Assembly: GCA_964304625.1 (NCBI GenBank)
Contig: OZ199838.1
Span: 11,532,001-11,596,000 of the forward strand
DNA length: 64,000 nucleotides
Reading direction: 5' to 3'
From: Kudoa neothunni
Lineage: Eukaryota > Cnidaria
Part shown: positions 1 to 11,692 of the stretch, one piece after another
Layout of the letters: each line of letters begins with the position of its first letter
Numbering within the stretch: the stretch's first letter is position 1
Notes under the pieces: generated by a model
Database searches by the model: none
Told to the model about the DNA's origin: nothing
Seen by the model: the letters and a program-made list of their open reading frames with translations, nothing else
Made by a program: the position numbers and the translations under genes

Positions 1-470
1 TAAATACAATTAGAGGTATATACACAAAGTTAATGAAAACAATATAGAATGGATCGAGTCGATGCCATAATTAATGTATAATATTTTTAAATGATAAAAA
101 CTTCATCATCTTGACTTATGAGGAACTTAACAATGAGTTTTATGACTTGATATTGGAAACCCACCCTACAAGGTATATTTAAGCAATGGAACTCATGCAA
201 TATTTTGAACTGAAATCATATTTTTTATTTTAACTATGTTTTTGCTATAAATAAGAATAAAATTGACATGAGAAATCAAAGAAACTTATAAACGTCTGTC
301 ATATACTTTATGTTGGGGAAAGCATGAACCACTTGTCAAGGATATGTTTGGTGAATCTAGAAGTTTGGGTGAAATTCAGAAATCACCCTTTTAATACAAT
401 TTTTAATTTAGCATTTGTATGCCTGTAAAAATATTCACAAAATATCTTATAAAATTGAATAAAAAATTTA
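1..470. other. Intergenic, no gene seen
   Basis: AT-rich sequence up to the left end of the pogo/Tigger element. I see no coding pattern, splice-linked exons or repeats. Confidence 0.5.
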
Positions 471-472
471 TA

Positions 473-2351
473 CAGTAGTGCAGGGATACTACGCATTTTA
501 TTGGGACAAACCTTTTAGGTGAGTAATGTCTATTATAGCGCGCGTTCGTATTTTTCATTTGAAAATTAAATTTTCTTTCTTATATTAATAATAACCTCTA
601 AATATTCAAACAAAGTTAAATGTTAAATAAAAAACAACAAATATCAAGTAATTACATTATAATTATTCGAAAATATGTAGATTTTTTTAAAAGCCAGCTA
701 TTTTATTATTTTACGAACCATGTCTTATTTTACAGACAGAAAAGTTCAATTTTGCTTTATTTTCTAACACAGGTAAGTCATGAGCAAAAACATTTTCTCT
801 TAATTTATTTAAATTTTCAATGACTTCAGTATCTATTGAGTTAACATATTTATCCTCTGAATCTTTAAATTACGTAATTTCTTCTATATTAACCCGACCT
901 TCAGTGTGATTTCTCTAGGATTTACTTCCAATCGAAAGAATAATGCCTCCTGATCCACAACTATTAACAAGAACGATTTTTTAAAACAGTTTTTGATCAT
1001 TTCTTCATTCATTACTTTCTACACTTCTTTCATCGTGTACATATCATCAAGTAACTCTGGTGGATCGTTATTTAAATTGTTATCAAAAATACTAATGGAA
1101 TAACAGTAACTTTATTTATCAAATAATTCGGCAGATGATTTTTTTAAATGTACTAAAAACCGTTAATAATTCCTTGATGTGATATTTGCATTAAGCTGGT
1201 TATTTCTTGAGGGAGAAAACAATGTTGAATATTTGAAAAATTTTGCGTAGGATGAGCTGGGGAATTTTTACCAAATCGTATGATTCTTCTCTTACATTGA
1301 GAAGTTTCAGCTTCTATACCATCATATATTTTGAAAAATGAGGTCTTCCTATTAGTTTAATAGGGAAGTGGGAGGTCATTTATTTTACGGAAGCACCAAG
1401 GTTTTTCACGATTGCGAATTATTAATAAGAGTCTTTATCTGGCGTCGAGTAAATCGCAACAATTGTTATTCCTCTTTGGATTTTTTAGAACCGTGCAAGT
1501 TTTCCTCCATTTCAAATACATAACCATACATTAAATTTTACACAGAGATGTAAATTTAAATGATATTTTACCTTTTTTGTTGGGAAAATAATCCAGTTTC
1601 ATCAAAATAAAAAATATCTTTTTGATCATAATTTCCGATAAACTGTAACAGTTGATCTTTCCAGGAGGAAATTATTTCAGAAACAACATTCTTGGATTCA
1701 TCAATGAATTTGTTATTTTCAATCCAACTCTCGATGAAAATCCTTAAAACTAACCTCTGTCAACCTTAGCAATTGTGTATTAACTTCATATGCATAATCG
1801 TAGACTTTTTTTAATGATATCGTCCTGAGAGAGTTCGATATTACGTGATCTCATTAGTTCAATCCACTCTTTAACCTTAGAATCTAAAATATTGAAATTA
1901 TCTTTCCTTAAGATATCCCTTCTGTGATATAGGTCAGAGAGGTAATAATCTTCCAGAATACTGTTCTTTTTTAATATTATGCTGTTTAACGAAGATTTCA
2001 ATTTTAATTCAAATGTCTCAACGGATTTAGCTTTTGAGTCACTGAATTTTTTTATATCATCATAATAGTATATTATTTTAACTTTTTCATCTAACTATCG
2101 ACTCTTTCCCGGACTTCTTAACTGCGTACTAAACATGTCGTTGGATCTAATTGGAGGATTTTTAGTGCGCAGTAAGCATGTAGCCAAATTTTCTCTGACT
2201 CTGAGCCATATTTTCAAAAATAATTTCGCTTTATTAAACATTTTTAAGTGTTTATTATTATAAATAACATAATTGTGTATTTTTGTTAGGAAACATTGTT
2301 GACATATAAAATACGTGGCACTCTATGATACGTAATAATCCTGCACTACTG
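473..2351 (-). mobile_element. pogo/Tigger-type DNA transposon with both ends, transposase decayed
   Basis: The ends are inverted repeats: CAGTAGTGCAGGGATACTAC begins at 473 and the reverse complement of the right end reads CAGTAGTGCAGGATTATTAC. Both sides are flanked by TA (471-472 and 2352-2353), the target site of Tc1/mariner-pogo elements. The minus strand carries transposase pieces in the expected order: a CENP-B/Tc5-type helix-turn-helix (KEWIELMRSRNIELSQDD, near 1800-1880), the DDE signature FDETGLFSQ near 1590, and a further downstream block FLPQEITSLMQISHQG near 1180-1230. The length of 1,879 bp is about that of an autonomous pogo-like element, but the reading frame is interrupted by several stops and frameshifts and the longest open stretch is 71 codons. 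It should therefore be inactive. Confidence 0.85.
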
Positions 2352-2353
2352 TA

Positions 2354-4129
2354 TTATCAAAATGTATTATATTTCTACTTCTTAGTAATTACCCAGCCCA
2401 TCAAAGTCTAAACTTTAAAAATATATAGTATTTTTTGCCAAATATTTATTTTAAAATATGAAATACTATAACAGTGACAACTATGATGATCTTTCTCCGA
2501 GTGCTCCAAATGCATTTCGATTTGCTCATCGTCCTTCCAGTAAGTAAGATGCTGTGTTTCTTCTTTCACTTATTTTGAATGATGGTCGTGGATGTAGACG
2601 GATTATAAAAACAGGACCATCAAATGAAAAATTACATTTATTTTTTAGGATAATGTTTATTAATTATAGATAAGAGAATTCATAAACATGCCCAGACAGA
2701 ACACAAACTTAATCTAAGAATGATAATCACTTCTCAATATTAAGTGATAACAAAAAATATAACAAATTTTTTTAAAAATAAAAATCCCTAAATTTGCATA
2801 TCTAATTATAAACGTGTTTCAGTGCCCCATTTAAATTTGGAGATAATCACATGTTCCCAAATAAACTAAAAATCATTTAATGGATAAACTTATTAATGAA
2901 AATGAAATATATATTATTTAACAATGATTCTGGAAGAATTATTTTCAAAAAAAATTTCTTGGAACTCGGATGACAATCATAATTATTGTCAATTCTATCA
3001 AAATGTTCATTATGTAATTTATCTTAAACAAGCCAAATATTCTTTCCAAGAAAAAACCGTCTAATATGGAAATTGACGAAATAATTGAAAATGAAGATTT
3101 GTTAATTTTAAATAAACAGAGAAAACCTAATTCACCTATTAAATCCCAAAAGAATGATAACGGAAAATCTTGGAATTACTCAGATGGAAGATACAGAATA
3201 TTTAATCAATTACCAAGTATTATTTAGGAGAATGTGATATTGGATTATTTCTCAAGCGTAAGAAAATATTAAGAATAAGATCTAAGAAACTATGCAAAAT
3301 AACCAAATTTGAATTTTTCAACACATAAAATTAGAATTATAAATATGTAATGATAATCACTTTTAAAATTTATAAAATTTCTCTCTTAAAAGTTATTTTA
3401 AGATTTAGAAAAACATTGTTTTTTAACTGTAGCGCTTTTGCCAATTATAGAATATTGAGTATGGCAACAAGTTGCCAATGAAACATATAAGTCAGCATAA
3501 AATATATTAAGGAAGAAGCTGAGTTCAAATTAATTCATTTTATACGATAAATCAATTTATTACACTTTATCAAATTTTTTTCTTGAAAAGAATGATTTCT
3601 AATATTAGAATATAGTTTCTTTGTGTATTGTTTGATTGAATAATTCTAATATTACCAGGGCAGAAATGGTTATGTATCACTAAAAACTACAATAAATATA
3701 AATTAGATGTTATGTAGAAGATATTTTCATGTCACTACATCCTGAAGTAACAATACATAGTTTTGGAGATGTTAGCAAATAAAACGTCATAACGAGCTAT
3801 ATACATCTTTATTACCCGACATCTCTAGAATTGTTGGTGTTGTTGAAAATAAGCATACTGTTGAGAATAATTCAATAAAAAATCACCCCCCCCCCCCCAA
3901 ATAATAATGTTCGTCTTCTTTCTGAATCTGCGGTTTACTCCACTAATAAGGTTTATGGTTAATGCATAAGTGCGAACCCAAAAAAAGACCATGCAACTAT
4001 TTCAAGATAATTATATAAAATCATACAAAATTCCTGGAAGAGAATGATTATAACATTAAATTTATTTAGATGTGGTGTTAACACTTTAAGGTTAAGGTTG
4101 AATAATGTTGTTATTACGTTAATGGATCC
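2354..4129. other. Intergenic; weak small ORF and a poly-C tract
   Basis: No convincing gene. An ATG-started ORF of 53 codons on the plus strand (3066-3227) encodes an acidic-then-basic peptide beginning MEIDEIIENEDLLIL. It has no recognisable domain or splice-linked partner, so it may be a stray exon or chance. A run of 13 C lies at 3886-3898, conspicuous in this AT-rich background. Confidence 0.4.
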
Positions 4130-5407
4130 TTAACCCTTCAAGTATAATTGGGGTATTTTATTCTCTAGGCGACATTAGTTATCAATTTTCTACCACATTA
4201 ACTAGTGAAAAACTTTCGGCAGGCAACCTATTGCTCGAAAATTTTCTGTAGTAAAGTTACAATAATCAACAAACTATTTCATTCCGTAGAAAAAAAGTTA
4301 ATGCAAAAACACCCTCCAAGTAAAATTGGGGTCTTGGACCCAATGATTTTTTTTCATAAAATTATTCAAAATATTGATTTAAATGTTTGGGGGAACTTTT
4401 AAAAAATTCTATCGAGTAAATATATTTTTACTGCACGAATATCATATCTTAATCTACATTGCACATGCATCATAATTAATTTCGATGATGTGTTCAAATG
4501 AGCTTAATAGTAATTACTCCGATACCGAGTCTTCAGACATATTTTCCTCGTTTCATGATTATTTATCGTTAGGAAAATTTAATATTGATACAAATATACA
4601 ACTCAACTCATTAATACACAAGAATGGAACGTTATTATCGATGAACCCGCCGTTGACATCTAGAACATGTGTTGCAAATATTATGAATAGTCGCCCTGGT
4701 TTCTCTCCGTTTTTATTACAAAATACAACTGATACTTTCAGAATAATATATTAGTCCTGTTATGTACGTCATTACTTTAAACCATACCAGTACATGGGTG
4801 GAAAACTTTTTGGTGATGGATAAATCAAATTGGATGGGTTGATTAGCTGTTTATTTCCGATGGGATATCACTGGGATAATCGAGAATCGGTGAAAGAGAT
4901 ATTTGGGTTAGATGAAGGAGAGATATATCGTGATTTATTCTCATGAAATAAATTTCTCCAAATAATACGAGTTTCACATTTTGATAGTATAGAAAATATT
5001 GGGGTAAAGTAATCCGGAAATTTTTGCCATTTTGGTGAATTACGGCATATTTAGGTGGATTTTTTACGCGTCGTTTCGGCCCTAATGAACATTTCAAGCG
5101 TATCCATGTTACATGTTTTATGCAATAGTCTGTGCCAGGATTATGATAAGTTTGATCTCTTTAGGCGGAAATTAAATAACGAATTAATTTTACTAAACGA
5201 GCTGAATTAGAGTTATGTTTATAGAAAATATGTGATCTCAAAAGTGATACATACGCTGTGGTTATAATATTTTTTTATCATTCGCACATGCGCCCACAAT
5301 ATTACATTATGTCATTTATGAAATTACTGAATATATAATCGATCAAATATTTTATCAAATAAAAACGTGGGGTCTTTTGGACTCCAATTATACTTAAATG
5401 GTGTAAA
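4130..5407 (+). mobile_element. piggyBac-like element, degraded
   Basis: TTAA at 4130-4133 is followed by CCCTTCAAGTATAATTGGGG. A mirrored copy (ACTCCAATTATACTTAAATG) lies at 5381-5400, and a second nested copy at 4311 carries the GGGTC..GGACCC block shared with other piggyBac-like ends in this window. The ORF at 4485-4754 (89 aa) has an acidic, serine-rich start and then MNPPLTSRTCVANIMNSRPG, typical of the piggyBac transposase N-terminus just before the DDE domain. The catalytic core is missing, so this is an internally deleted remnant. Which of the two left repeats is the true end is uncertain. Confidence 0.6.
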
Positions 5408-5439
5408 TTTTCATGTGACTTAGAAGGTTTAAGGACGTT

Positions 5440-5790
5440 GGCTTTGTGAGACCTGAAAATTACTTGCCCTTCGATGGGTTCCGAAGATTCCAACTCCTAT
5501 TTAAGCTCACCCCACCCTCACAGCGAGCGTACACTGTAACCACAGCTTCCAAATATGGGATAGAGACCCACCGACACGGAAGCAGTAGTCTGACCACCCG
5601 CGGATTCGAGCCCATATGTTATCTCTCCTGAGCTAATAGGTTTTTTCCGATAGCCTCATTGGACGCCCTGGTCCTAACCGATAGCACGCAATTTTCTTAA
5701 AGTCCCGAGGGGATTACGTACTGCCGATTACCTACTGTATAATTAACCTTCTAGTTAACTTCTCTGGCACCTGTGCAGAGCGGTAATAAT
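5440..5790 (-). repeat. GC-rich repeat with tRNA-like promoter boxes, possible SINE
   Basis: A patch with clearly higher GC than its surroundings. On the minus strand it contains a box-A-like TTAGCTCAGGAGAG and close behind it a box-B-like GGCTCGAATCC, the two internal polymerase III promoter elements of tRNAs and tRNA-derived SINEs. The spacing between the boxes is shorter than in a tRNA and I cannot fold a cloverleaf, so a functional tRNA is unlikely. No poly-A tail or target duplication was identified. Confidence 0.35.
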
Positions 5791-6024
5791 GTTGTCTAAG
5801 TTAGTGTCTTATTAACCGTACAGCTTAAAACGCGTCAAAATCAAATATGGTATATTATTCTTATTAAAAATAATAAACATTAAAATCATAGAAAACGTTA
5901 GCTTAAACGCAACGGGAAAAAACATTATAAAAGTTTGAAAGATCAATCGTATGCATAGAAAGATTGTTTCCGTCCATGTGTCAAATGATTTTATGGCAGA
6001 ATAATTAAAGGTCATCCAGCATAT

Positions 6025-6441
6025 TTATACGTGCTCCAAGATTTTTCTTTTTGAATCTCGAACGGCTTTCTTTTTGGTACTATTCCGGGTGAGTCCTCTT
6101 TGAAACAACGAATCATTTTCTGTCTTTATACTTGCTTTTACGTTGAAAGATTCACGCAGTTTCTATATAAAATATTAGTTTAGCAAGTTATCTCACATCA
6201 AATATAATTGATATAAAAAGCTAAACATACTGCGAGTTTATTGGCTACTTCATCGCGATCAACCAATTCATCGTTCATCGGTACATCGCAAGTTTGGACT
6301 GATGAAAATTTATCCATATTTACTCTAACTATTAACTACTTAGATTCCACGCTACGTGGAACATATCGAGTATTTACCGCCGTCTTCATCAGATGATTTC
6401 CGTTCAGGTTTATTTATTGGACTGAAGTTAGGAGGAGACAT
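6025..6441 (-). CDS. Small hypothetical nuclear-type protein, three exons, 97 aa
   Basis: Minus-strand exons 6441-6378, 6322-6231 and 6162-6025, joined by introns of 55 and 68 nt with GT-AG ends and compatible phases (1, then 0). The start is the ATG in MSPPNFSPINKPERKSSDED; the stop is TAA at 6027-6025. The protein is hydrophilic, with an acidic first half and a lysine/arginine-rich end (RNSTKKKAVRDSKRKILEH), suggesting nuclear or nucleic-acid contact. There is no signal peptide, membrane segment or domain that I recognise. None of its exons reaches 60 codons, so it is easily missed. Support comes only from the frame-preserving splice joints and the non-transposon composition; a chance chain of small ORFs is the main alternative. 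Confidence 0.5.
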
Positions 6442-7590
6442 CGCAAGAAAATCATCCTATATGATTTCATACATTAAATAAAAATATTTATTGAGATATG
6501 TCATTAAAATATAAGTTTTAGTTTAATCTATATAGATACAATAAGCGAATATCTCATTTTCGGTGTGAGAACAACGATAAAGAATGCTTTCTCTATCTTG
6601 TTCATATCCGCAAAATGACTATGTTCAGCTGTAAGAGGTTTATGAAATACACATTAATTTACATAGATATTAACGTTAATCGTACTTGGCTGGATGGGTC
6701 GTAGTTTTCGTCTCTATGGTCATGATGGGAATCCATTATGGTGTTAGGGACTTAATAGTCGTGAAACGTGTTTATTGAGCCACTACCTAGTTAATTTGAG
6801 CTGTTTGATATTGATTCCTATAAAATAGAGATGCGTTTCTGGTTCGATTAGTCTTGTGATCAACTAAAGCTAATTCAAATCGGAAAATATTTTGGCAAGA
6901 TCCGATTATCTGGTTTACGATTCGTACTTAAGGTCAATAGTGGATGAGCACTACGGTGATTTTATCGAAAATACCTTCTTCTCTATTATTTTTAATGAAT
7001 TCTTAGATAGTTTAATCGATAATATATATTCACGGTTGTTTGTCACATTATGTCAATATCGATATTTGGTATATTTTGCGGATAATTGATACTTACACTT
7101 AATTATAATCAGAGCTATCACTTAAGTCACGCTCGTTCGAGTTACTCTATTGGATTGCTGCGGATTATTACTTACTAAATAAATAAACCAGCTATGGAAT
7201 CAATCGTTTCAGGAAATTTTAAATGCCTATATGTATTTTTATTACTTCTTCGAATTAATCTGATTTAATGGTAGCGATTTGCAACTGCGCGATGTTGGAA
7301 AATTAATTGAGCCTAATTGTTAAGAGTTTATGCAGTTTTTGACTTTCCCACCGTTTGTTTCATGTTCACAATCAGATAAAAACAAATTATAATTACAAAT
7401 GAAGAATATTTTTATTTGCTGAAATTTTTGTTTATAACAGAATAATGGATAATTAAATCTACATTAATATTTAAAAAATAATAATTTTATCGCAATTATT
7501 CCACTATTTTTATCAATCGAGCTAGTTGTCGTGACCTCTATATAATAATATAATAACTTCAATATTACGATCGGCCGTCGCCGCGGGACG
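6442..7590. other. Intergenic with one unassigned ORF
   Basis: A 65-codon plus-strand ORF at 6892-7089 encodes an acidic/aromatic peptide (includes YLRSIVDEHYGDFIENTFF), but it lacks an ATG at its start and resembles nothing I know. It could be an exon of an unrecognised gene. Nothing else was seen. Confidence 0.3.
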
Positions 7591-7599
7591 GGTATTATC

Positions 7600-9585
7600 A
7601 ATTAACAAATCGTGGTTTATCGCTTGCCGCCGCTTCATTACATTTGGTGTCGGAGGTCTAACTGAGAACATGAAAGTAAAAGAGATAAATTTCGACATGC
7701 CAATAGACGAGCAATTGGAAGAATTGGAGGCGAGGTCTCTTATAAAAAATCACACGACCGAACAACATTACGCATTTCTACTACTGGCCATACCTATCCA
7801 CCAGCGTACAATTTTAAAACCCTCCGAGAATGAAAAACTTGAGCTGGGTCCTGTCTAGGCATTGAAGAGGAGGATAAGAGGATACTATGCAAGTATCACG
7901 AGCACACAAGGCCAATGGACTACTTTTTTGAATGAAAAGATAAAATCAGGAGAACGAATCTAAGATTTTGCAAATAGAATTGTTCTTCGTCTCAAAGCGG
8001 CAAGACCAAATGCCACCGCGGATGATATAATATTCTTCCTTAAACCAAACATTGTGGAAACTGTTCCAAAAGTCTAACAACCGATATTGAATACCTAATC
8101 CACTGGAAATATGGCAATGCTCATAGAGAAAGCCCAAGCGTATATAAATACGAATATTATAGAATCAACTGATACCTTCGCATCTATAAACACCGTAAAG
8201 CAACCTATGTATCCTACCCGATACCACAACAATCGTGAATGTTACAAATGTGGGAGTAGATATCATTTGAGTGACGAATGTAAAGGTCTTGTACGATGCT
8301 ATATATGTCAAAAGGTAGAACATGTGGCAAAAAAATGCTTTTTACGTTCGGGAAACGTAAAAAGGGGCAGGCCTACTCTCGAGCCTCGCTCCCTAAATCG
8401 CCGAAATCAGAAAGCACTGTATTCACAACAAATGATCTTCACAAAGAAGGTTCACACGAATTATTTATGACCTGTGAATTTCCAGGACCCAAAACATTAT
8501 TTAAAGGCTTGGTTGGTATTGGATTGAATATATTTGAATGTCCTTACATGTTTCTCTTTTCTGCGTCTGGCGACAAAATTGGGGATTCCCATTTCATCCC
8601 TATTCACATACACACCGGAAAATTTAAGCTTGATTACAGAGCGTTTATTGTTGAAAATCTAGTATACGATGCTATTATCGGAAGGGATTTTTTGTCCGAA
8701 CACTGTGATATTACTATTGATAAGAAATTATCTAATAACCACTGGAACAGTGTTTCACCAAGGAATTACTTGATAAATACAATAAAATCCCCGGATATCG
8801 AGGTCCTTAGTGTGGATCGACCTGTTGAACGAATCGATGATTTGCCTTCGGTCGGGAAATACGCGGTCCACAAGATTGTAACTAGTGGTCATGAACCAAT
8901 TTCATCTAGACCCTATAGGGTTCCTGTACATTACGTACATGCGGTAGACAAGGAAATAGAAAGAATGTTATCTTTGGGGGTTATAAGACAGTCGAAAAGT
9001 GCTTGGTCGTCTCCAGTCATAATAGTGGAAAAGCAAAACGGCGATCTGCGTCTGTGCGTAGATTACAGGAAGTCGAATGATATTACGGTGAAAGATGAAT
9101 ATCCATTACCTCTTTTGGAAGAAGTATTGGATTCACTTGGCGGTGCAAAAATTTTCTCTACCCTTGACTTACAATCTGGATACTGGTGAATATCATTGGC
9201 ACCAGAAGATGTAGAGAAAACTGCATTCATCCATGGTCGCGGGCTTTATGAATTCCTTAAGATGCCTTTTGGATTGTGTAATGGACAGACTACTTAGCGA
9301 CTTGCCCTTCGTTATAGCCTATCTTGATGATATTGTCATATTCTCAAAATCCAAATCCGAACATATGGACCACGTTGATAGGGTATTGAAGAGGTTAGAC
9401 GCGACAAATTTGAAAATTAACAAGGAAAAATCCAAATTCTGCAAAAATGAGTTGGCTTATTTGGGATTTGTAATTTCTAAAGATGGAGTTCGGAATGACC
9501 CTGATAGAGTGAAAAGTATATTGGAATGGAAAGAGCCAAAATCCAAGGATGAGTTGCAAGCTTTTTTCGGCGCTGTTAACCTTCC
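7600..9585 (+). mobile_element. Ty3/gypsy LTR retroelement fossil, incomplete
   Basis: Plus-strand remnant of a Ty3/gypsy retrotransposon. Parts in order: a gag-like region from about 7670; two CCHC zinc knuckles at about 8240-8340 (CYKCGSRYHLSDEC and CYICQKVEHVAKKC); an aspartic-protease-like region at about 8480-8720; and reverse transcriptase from about 8850 with the conserved YPLP and FSTLDLQSGY blocks and the polymerase motif IAYLDDIVIFS at about 9310-9350. The element stops inside reverse transcriptase where a piggyBac-like sequence begins at a TTAA, so RNase H, integrase and the 3' end are not present here. I found no LTR pair. It is broken, with roughly four to six breaks, and looks old but still easily recognisable. 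Confidence 0.85.
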
Positions 9586-10265
9586 GAGCGTCTTGGGGTA
9601 AAGTTGGCCCCAAACGATTTTGTTTTGTGTTTTATATTGTCTTATAAAGCTTCAATTATTTTAAAAATCAAGCTATATTCCTATAATATGCTTTTTCATC
9701 TGGAATTGAAAAAAATTTAGAAATAATATATTAGATAGTGAAATAATTAAAACACTTACATATCCCTTCTTTGGGGTCGAATTGACTCCAGTCTATTTTT
9801 TGGGGGAACGTAAAGATACATGCACCATGCCTTTAGCAAAAATTTTTTGTTTAAATTAAATTTTAAGAGGATTTTATCATAGAATATAAAGAATAAAAGT
9901 CAAAAAGATGATCTACGAAGTTTCACCAACATATGTGAGAACATACATTTTGAAAATGGGTGATTTTGAGTATGGGTTCTGTTCAGGAAATGATTCCGAA
10001 GCAAGTGAAATAGACGACAGTCTACATTTATTTGATTCTTTATCAGAATCCAACAACTCTGACAACGAAATAACGCAAAAACAGACAACCTATTCCTCGG
10101 CAAAAATGGAATTGTTTGGTACTCGATTACACCAAAGATCACAAAAATTCAAAAGGAAAATATGCTTCATCCGATCCCAGGTTTAACTGCCTATGTGGCG
10201 TCAGTAATTAGAGAAATATCGGATACATTCTTGATATTTTTTGACGATGAAGTAGAAACTCGGTT
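9586..10265 (+). mobile_element. piggyBac-like fragment inserted in the gypsy element
   Basis: Begins at TTAA (9586-9589) followed by CCTTCCGAGCGTCTTGGGGT and a GGGG..CCCC block like the other piggyBac-type ends here; a second such block lies near 9775. The coding remnant from about 9908 has an acidic serine-rich stretch (SEASEIDDSLHLFDSLSES) and then GLTAYVASVIREISDTF and IFFDDEVE near 10180-10260, matching the region just upstream of the piggyBac DDE domain. It is cut short where the MULE transposase begins, and no right end was found beyond the MULE. Confidence 0.6.
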
Positions 10266-11692
10266 ACATGCGAGCGCATGCACAACAGCCTGCGCTAAAT
10301 TTAGCAACAGCAGGGGATACATATATTAGGATCAAAACGCAGCGTGGTCGAGTTAAGATTTTCTATAAAGACCATTTTTACAAAAAAGGAATGCTTAGGA
10401 GTGAATTTCAATGCTGGAAGCGTGATTTAAGGAGCTGTAACGGGAGTATATCTACCCGTTTTGTGGGAGAAGTAGAAAAGATAACAGTACATTCTCCTCA
10501 CAACCATTTTGTAACTGAAGAGGAAAAAAAATAAAGATTTTTAATTCAAAGATAAAGGATTTGGCTGAGAATAGCCAATATTCTACCAGACAGGTGTATG
10601 AGATGAGTACTGCCGAACAAAAAATTGAAGAAATGTCCTTGGTTCCTCAACAGAATGTTTGTAGAAGTATTCAGAACACTAGAAAAAGGAAGAACATACA
10701 AATTAATACAGAAAATAATTTAGTGACCAGCGACATAAGGACCCTGAGAGGAGAGCAGTTTTGCTTGTTCGATTCTGGCACTCTTTCTCCCAATAGAATA
10801 GTTATTTTTTCAACCCAAGATAACCTTAATCATCTGAAATATAGTGATACCTGGTTAGCAGATGGAACATTTGAGGTGGTTCCTAGTGAATTTTATCAAC
10901 TTTATACGATTCACGGAAAAATTTTTGGTAAGATTTTTCCATTAATATATATATATATGTATTACTGAGCGATAAAACTGAAGTGGAATATGACAATATG
11001 ATTGATTTTATAAAAAATAAAAAATGCATTGATCTTCCGACGAACATCATTGTTGACTTAGAGCAATCGGCGTATAATTCGTTTAGAAAAGATTCAAACA
11101 ATAACGTTTTTTTTGTTTATTCCACTTCAGTCAGTGTATTTTGAGGAAAGTACAAAATCTTAGTCCGTCCAACGGTTACCAAAATGATTGCACCTTAAAA
11201 CTATTTATAAAATGTATATCATCGCTGGCTTTTGTGCCTCCTGAACACGCAAGTTTAGAATTTGGTTAGTTGAGGGAAAAATCACTTGAATTTACTAATT
11301 ATAAAAATTTATCTTATTATTAGATTATTTTGAAAATTTTTTTTATAAAAAGTCCGAAATATGATATAACTTCTTGGAATACTTATGAGAGGGTCAAAAA
11401 CGGGGTTGATTTAATCACGAATGCAGCAGAATTATTTAATAGGCATTTTTATGCACGTTTCGGCAAATCCAATTAAGGAATATCAACATTTGTTGAAAAG
11501 CTTAAAACACATCAAAGCGTTATTGAGCAAAAAATTAATTATTTAATGTGCAACCCTGATGATGGAAGAAAGAACAATTATTATAAAGAAAAATCGGAGA
11601 AATTGAAAGTAATATGCAATAATTACCCCAAATATTACGTGCTTAATTATTTGGACGCTATCTCAAAAACATATTTTTTTGAAAGTGGATGA
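10266..11692 (+). mobile_element. FLYWCH-type MULE transposase, broken
   Basis: Plus-strand Mutator-like transposase. An N-terminal FLYWCH-like zinc finger (10268-10534) shows spaced aromatic and cysteine residues ending in HSPHNHF. The MULE core follows from 10561, with the first catalytic aspartate in WLADGTFEVVPSEFYQLYTI near 10855-10905, then IIVDLEQSAYNSFRK near 11050-11095 and LAFVPPEHA near 11230-11250. The coding is spread over several frames with stops, so no full-length protein can be made. The edges carry similar GCGCATGC/CATGCG-bearing sequences (10270-10285 and about 11747-11757) that could be terminal repeats, but the match is weak. It sits inside the piggyBac-like fragment. Confidence 0.7.

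Noticed and set aside
5510-5640. Functional tRNA gene
   Set aside because: Boxes A and B are too close and no acceptor stem or anticodon arm can be paired.
5812-6015. Hydrophobic 67-codon minus-strand ORF just below the small three-exon gene
   Set aside because: Its membrane-like look follows from AT-rich codons; there is no splice link to the exons above and no recognisable family.
10940-10965. TA-repeat as a possible regulatory microsatellite
   Set aside because: Short AT dinucleotide run inside a decayed transposase region; common in such base composition.
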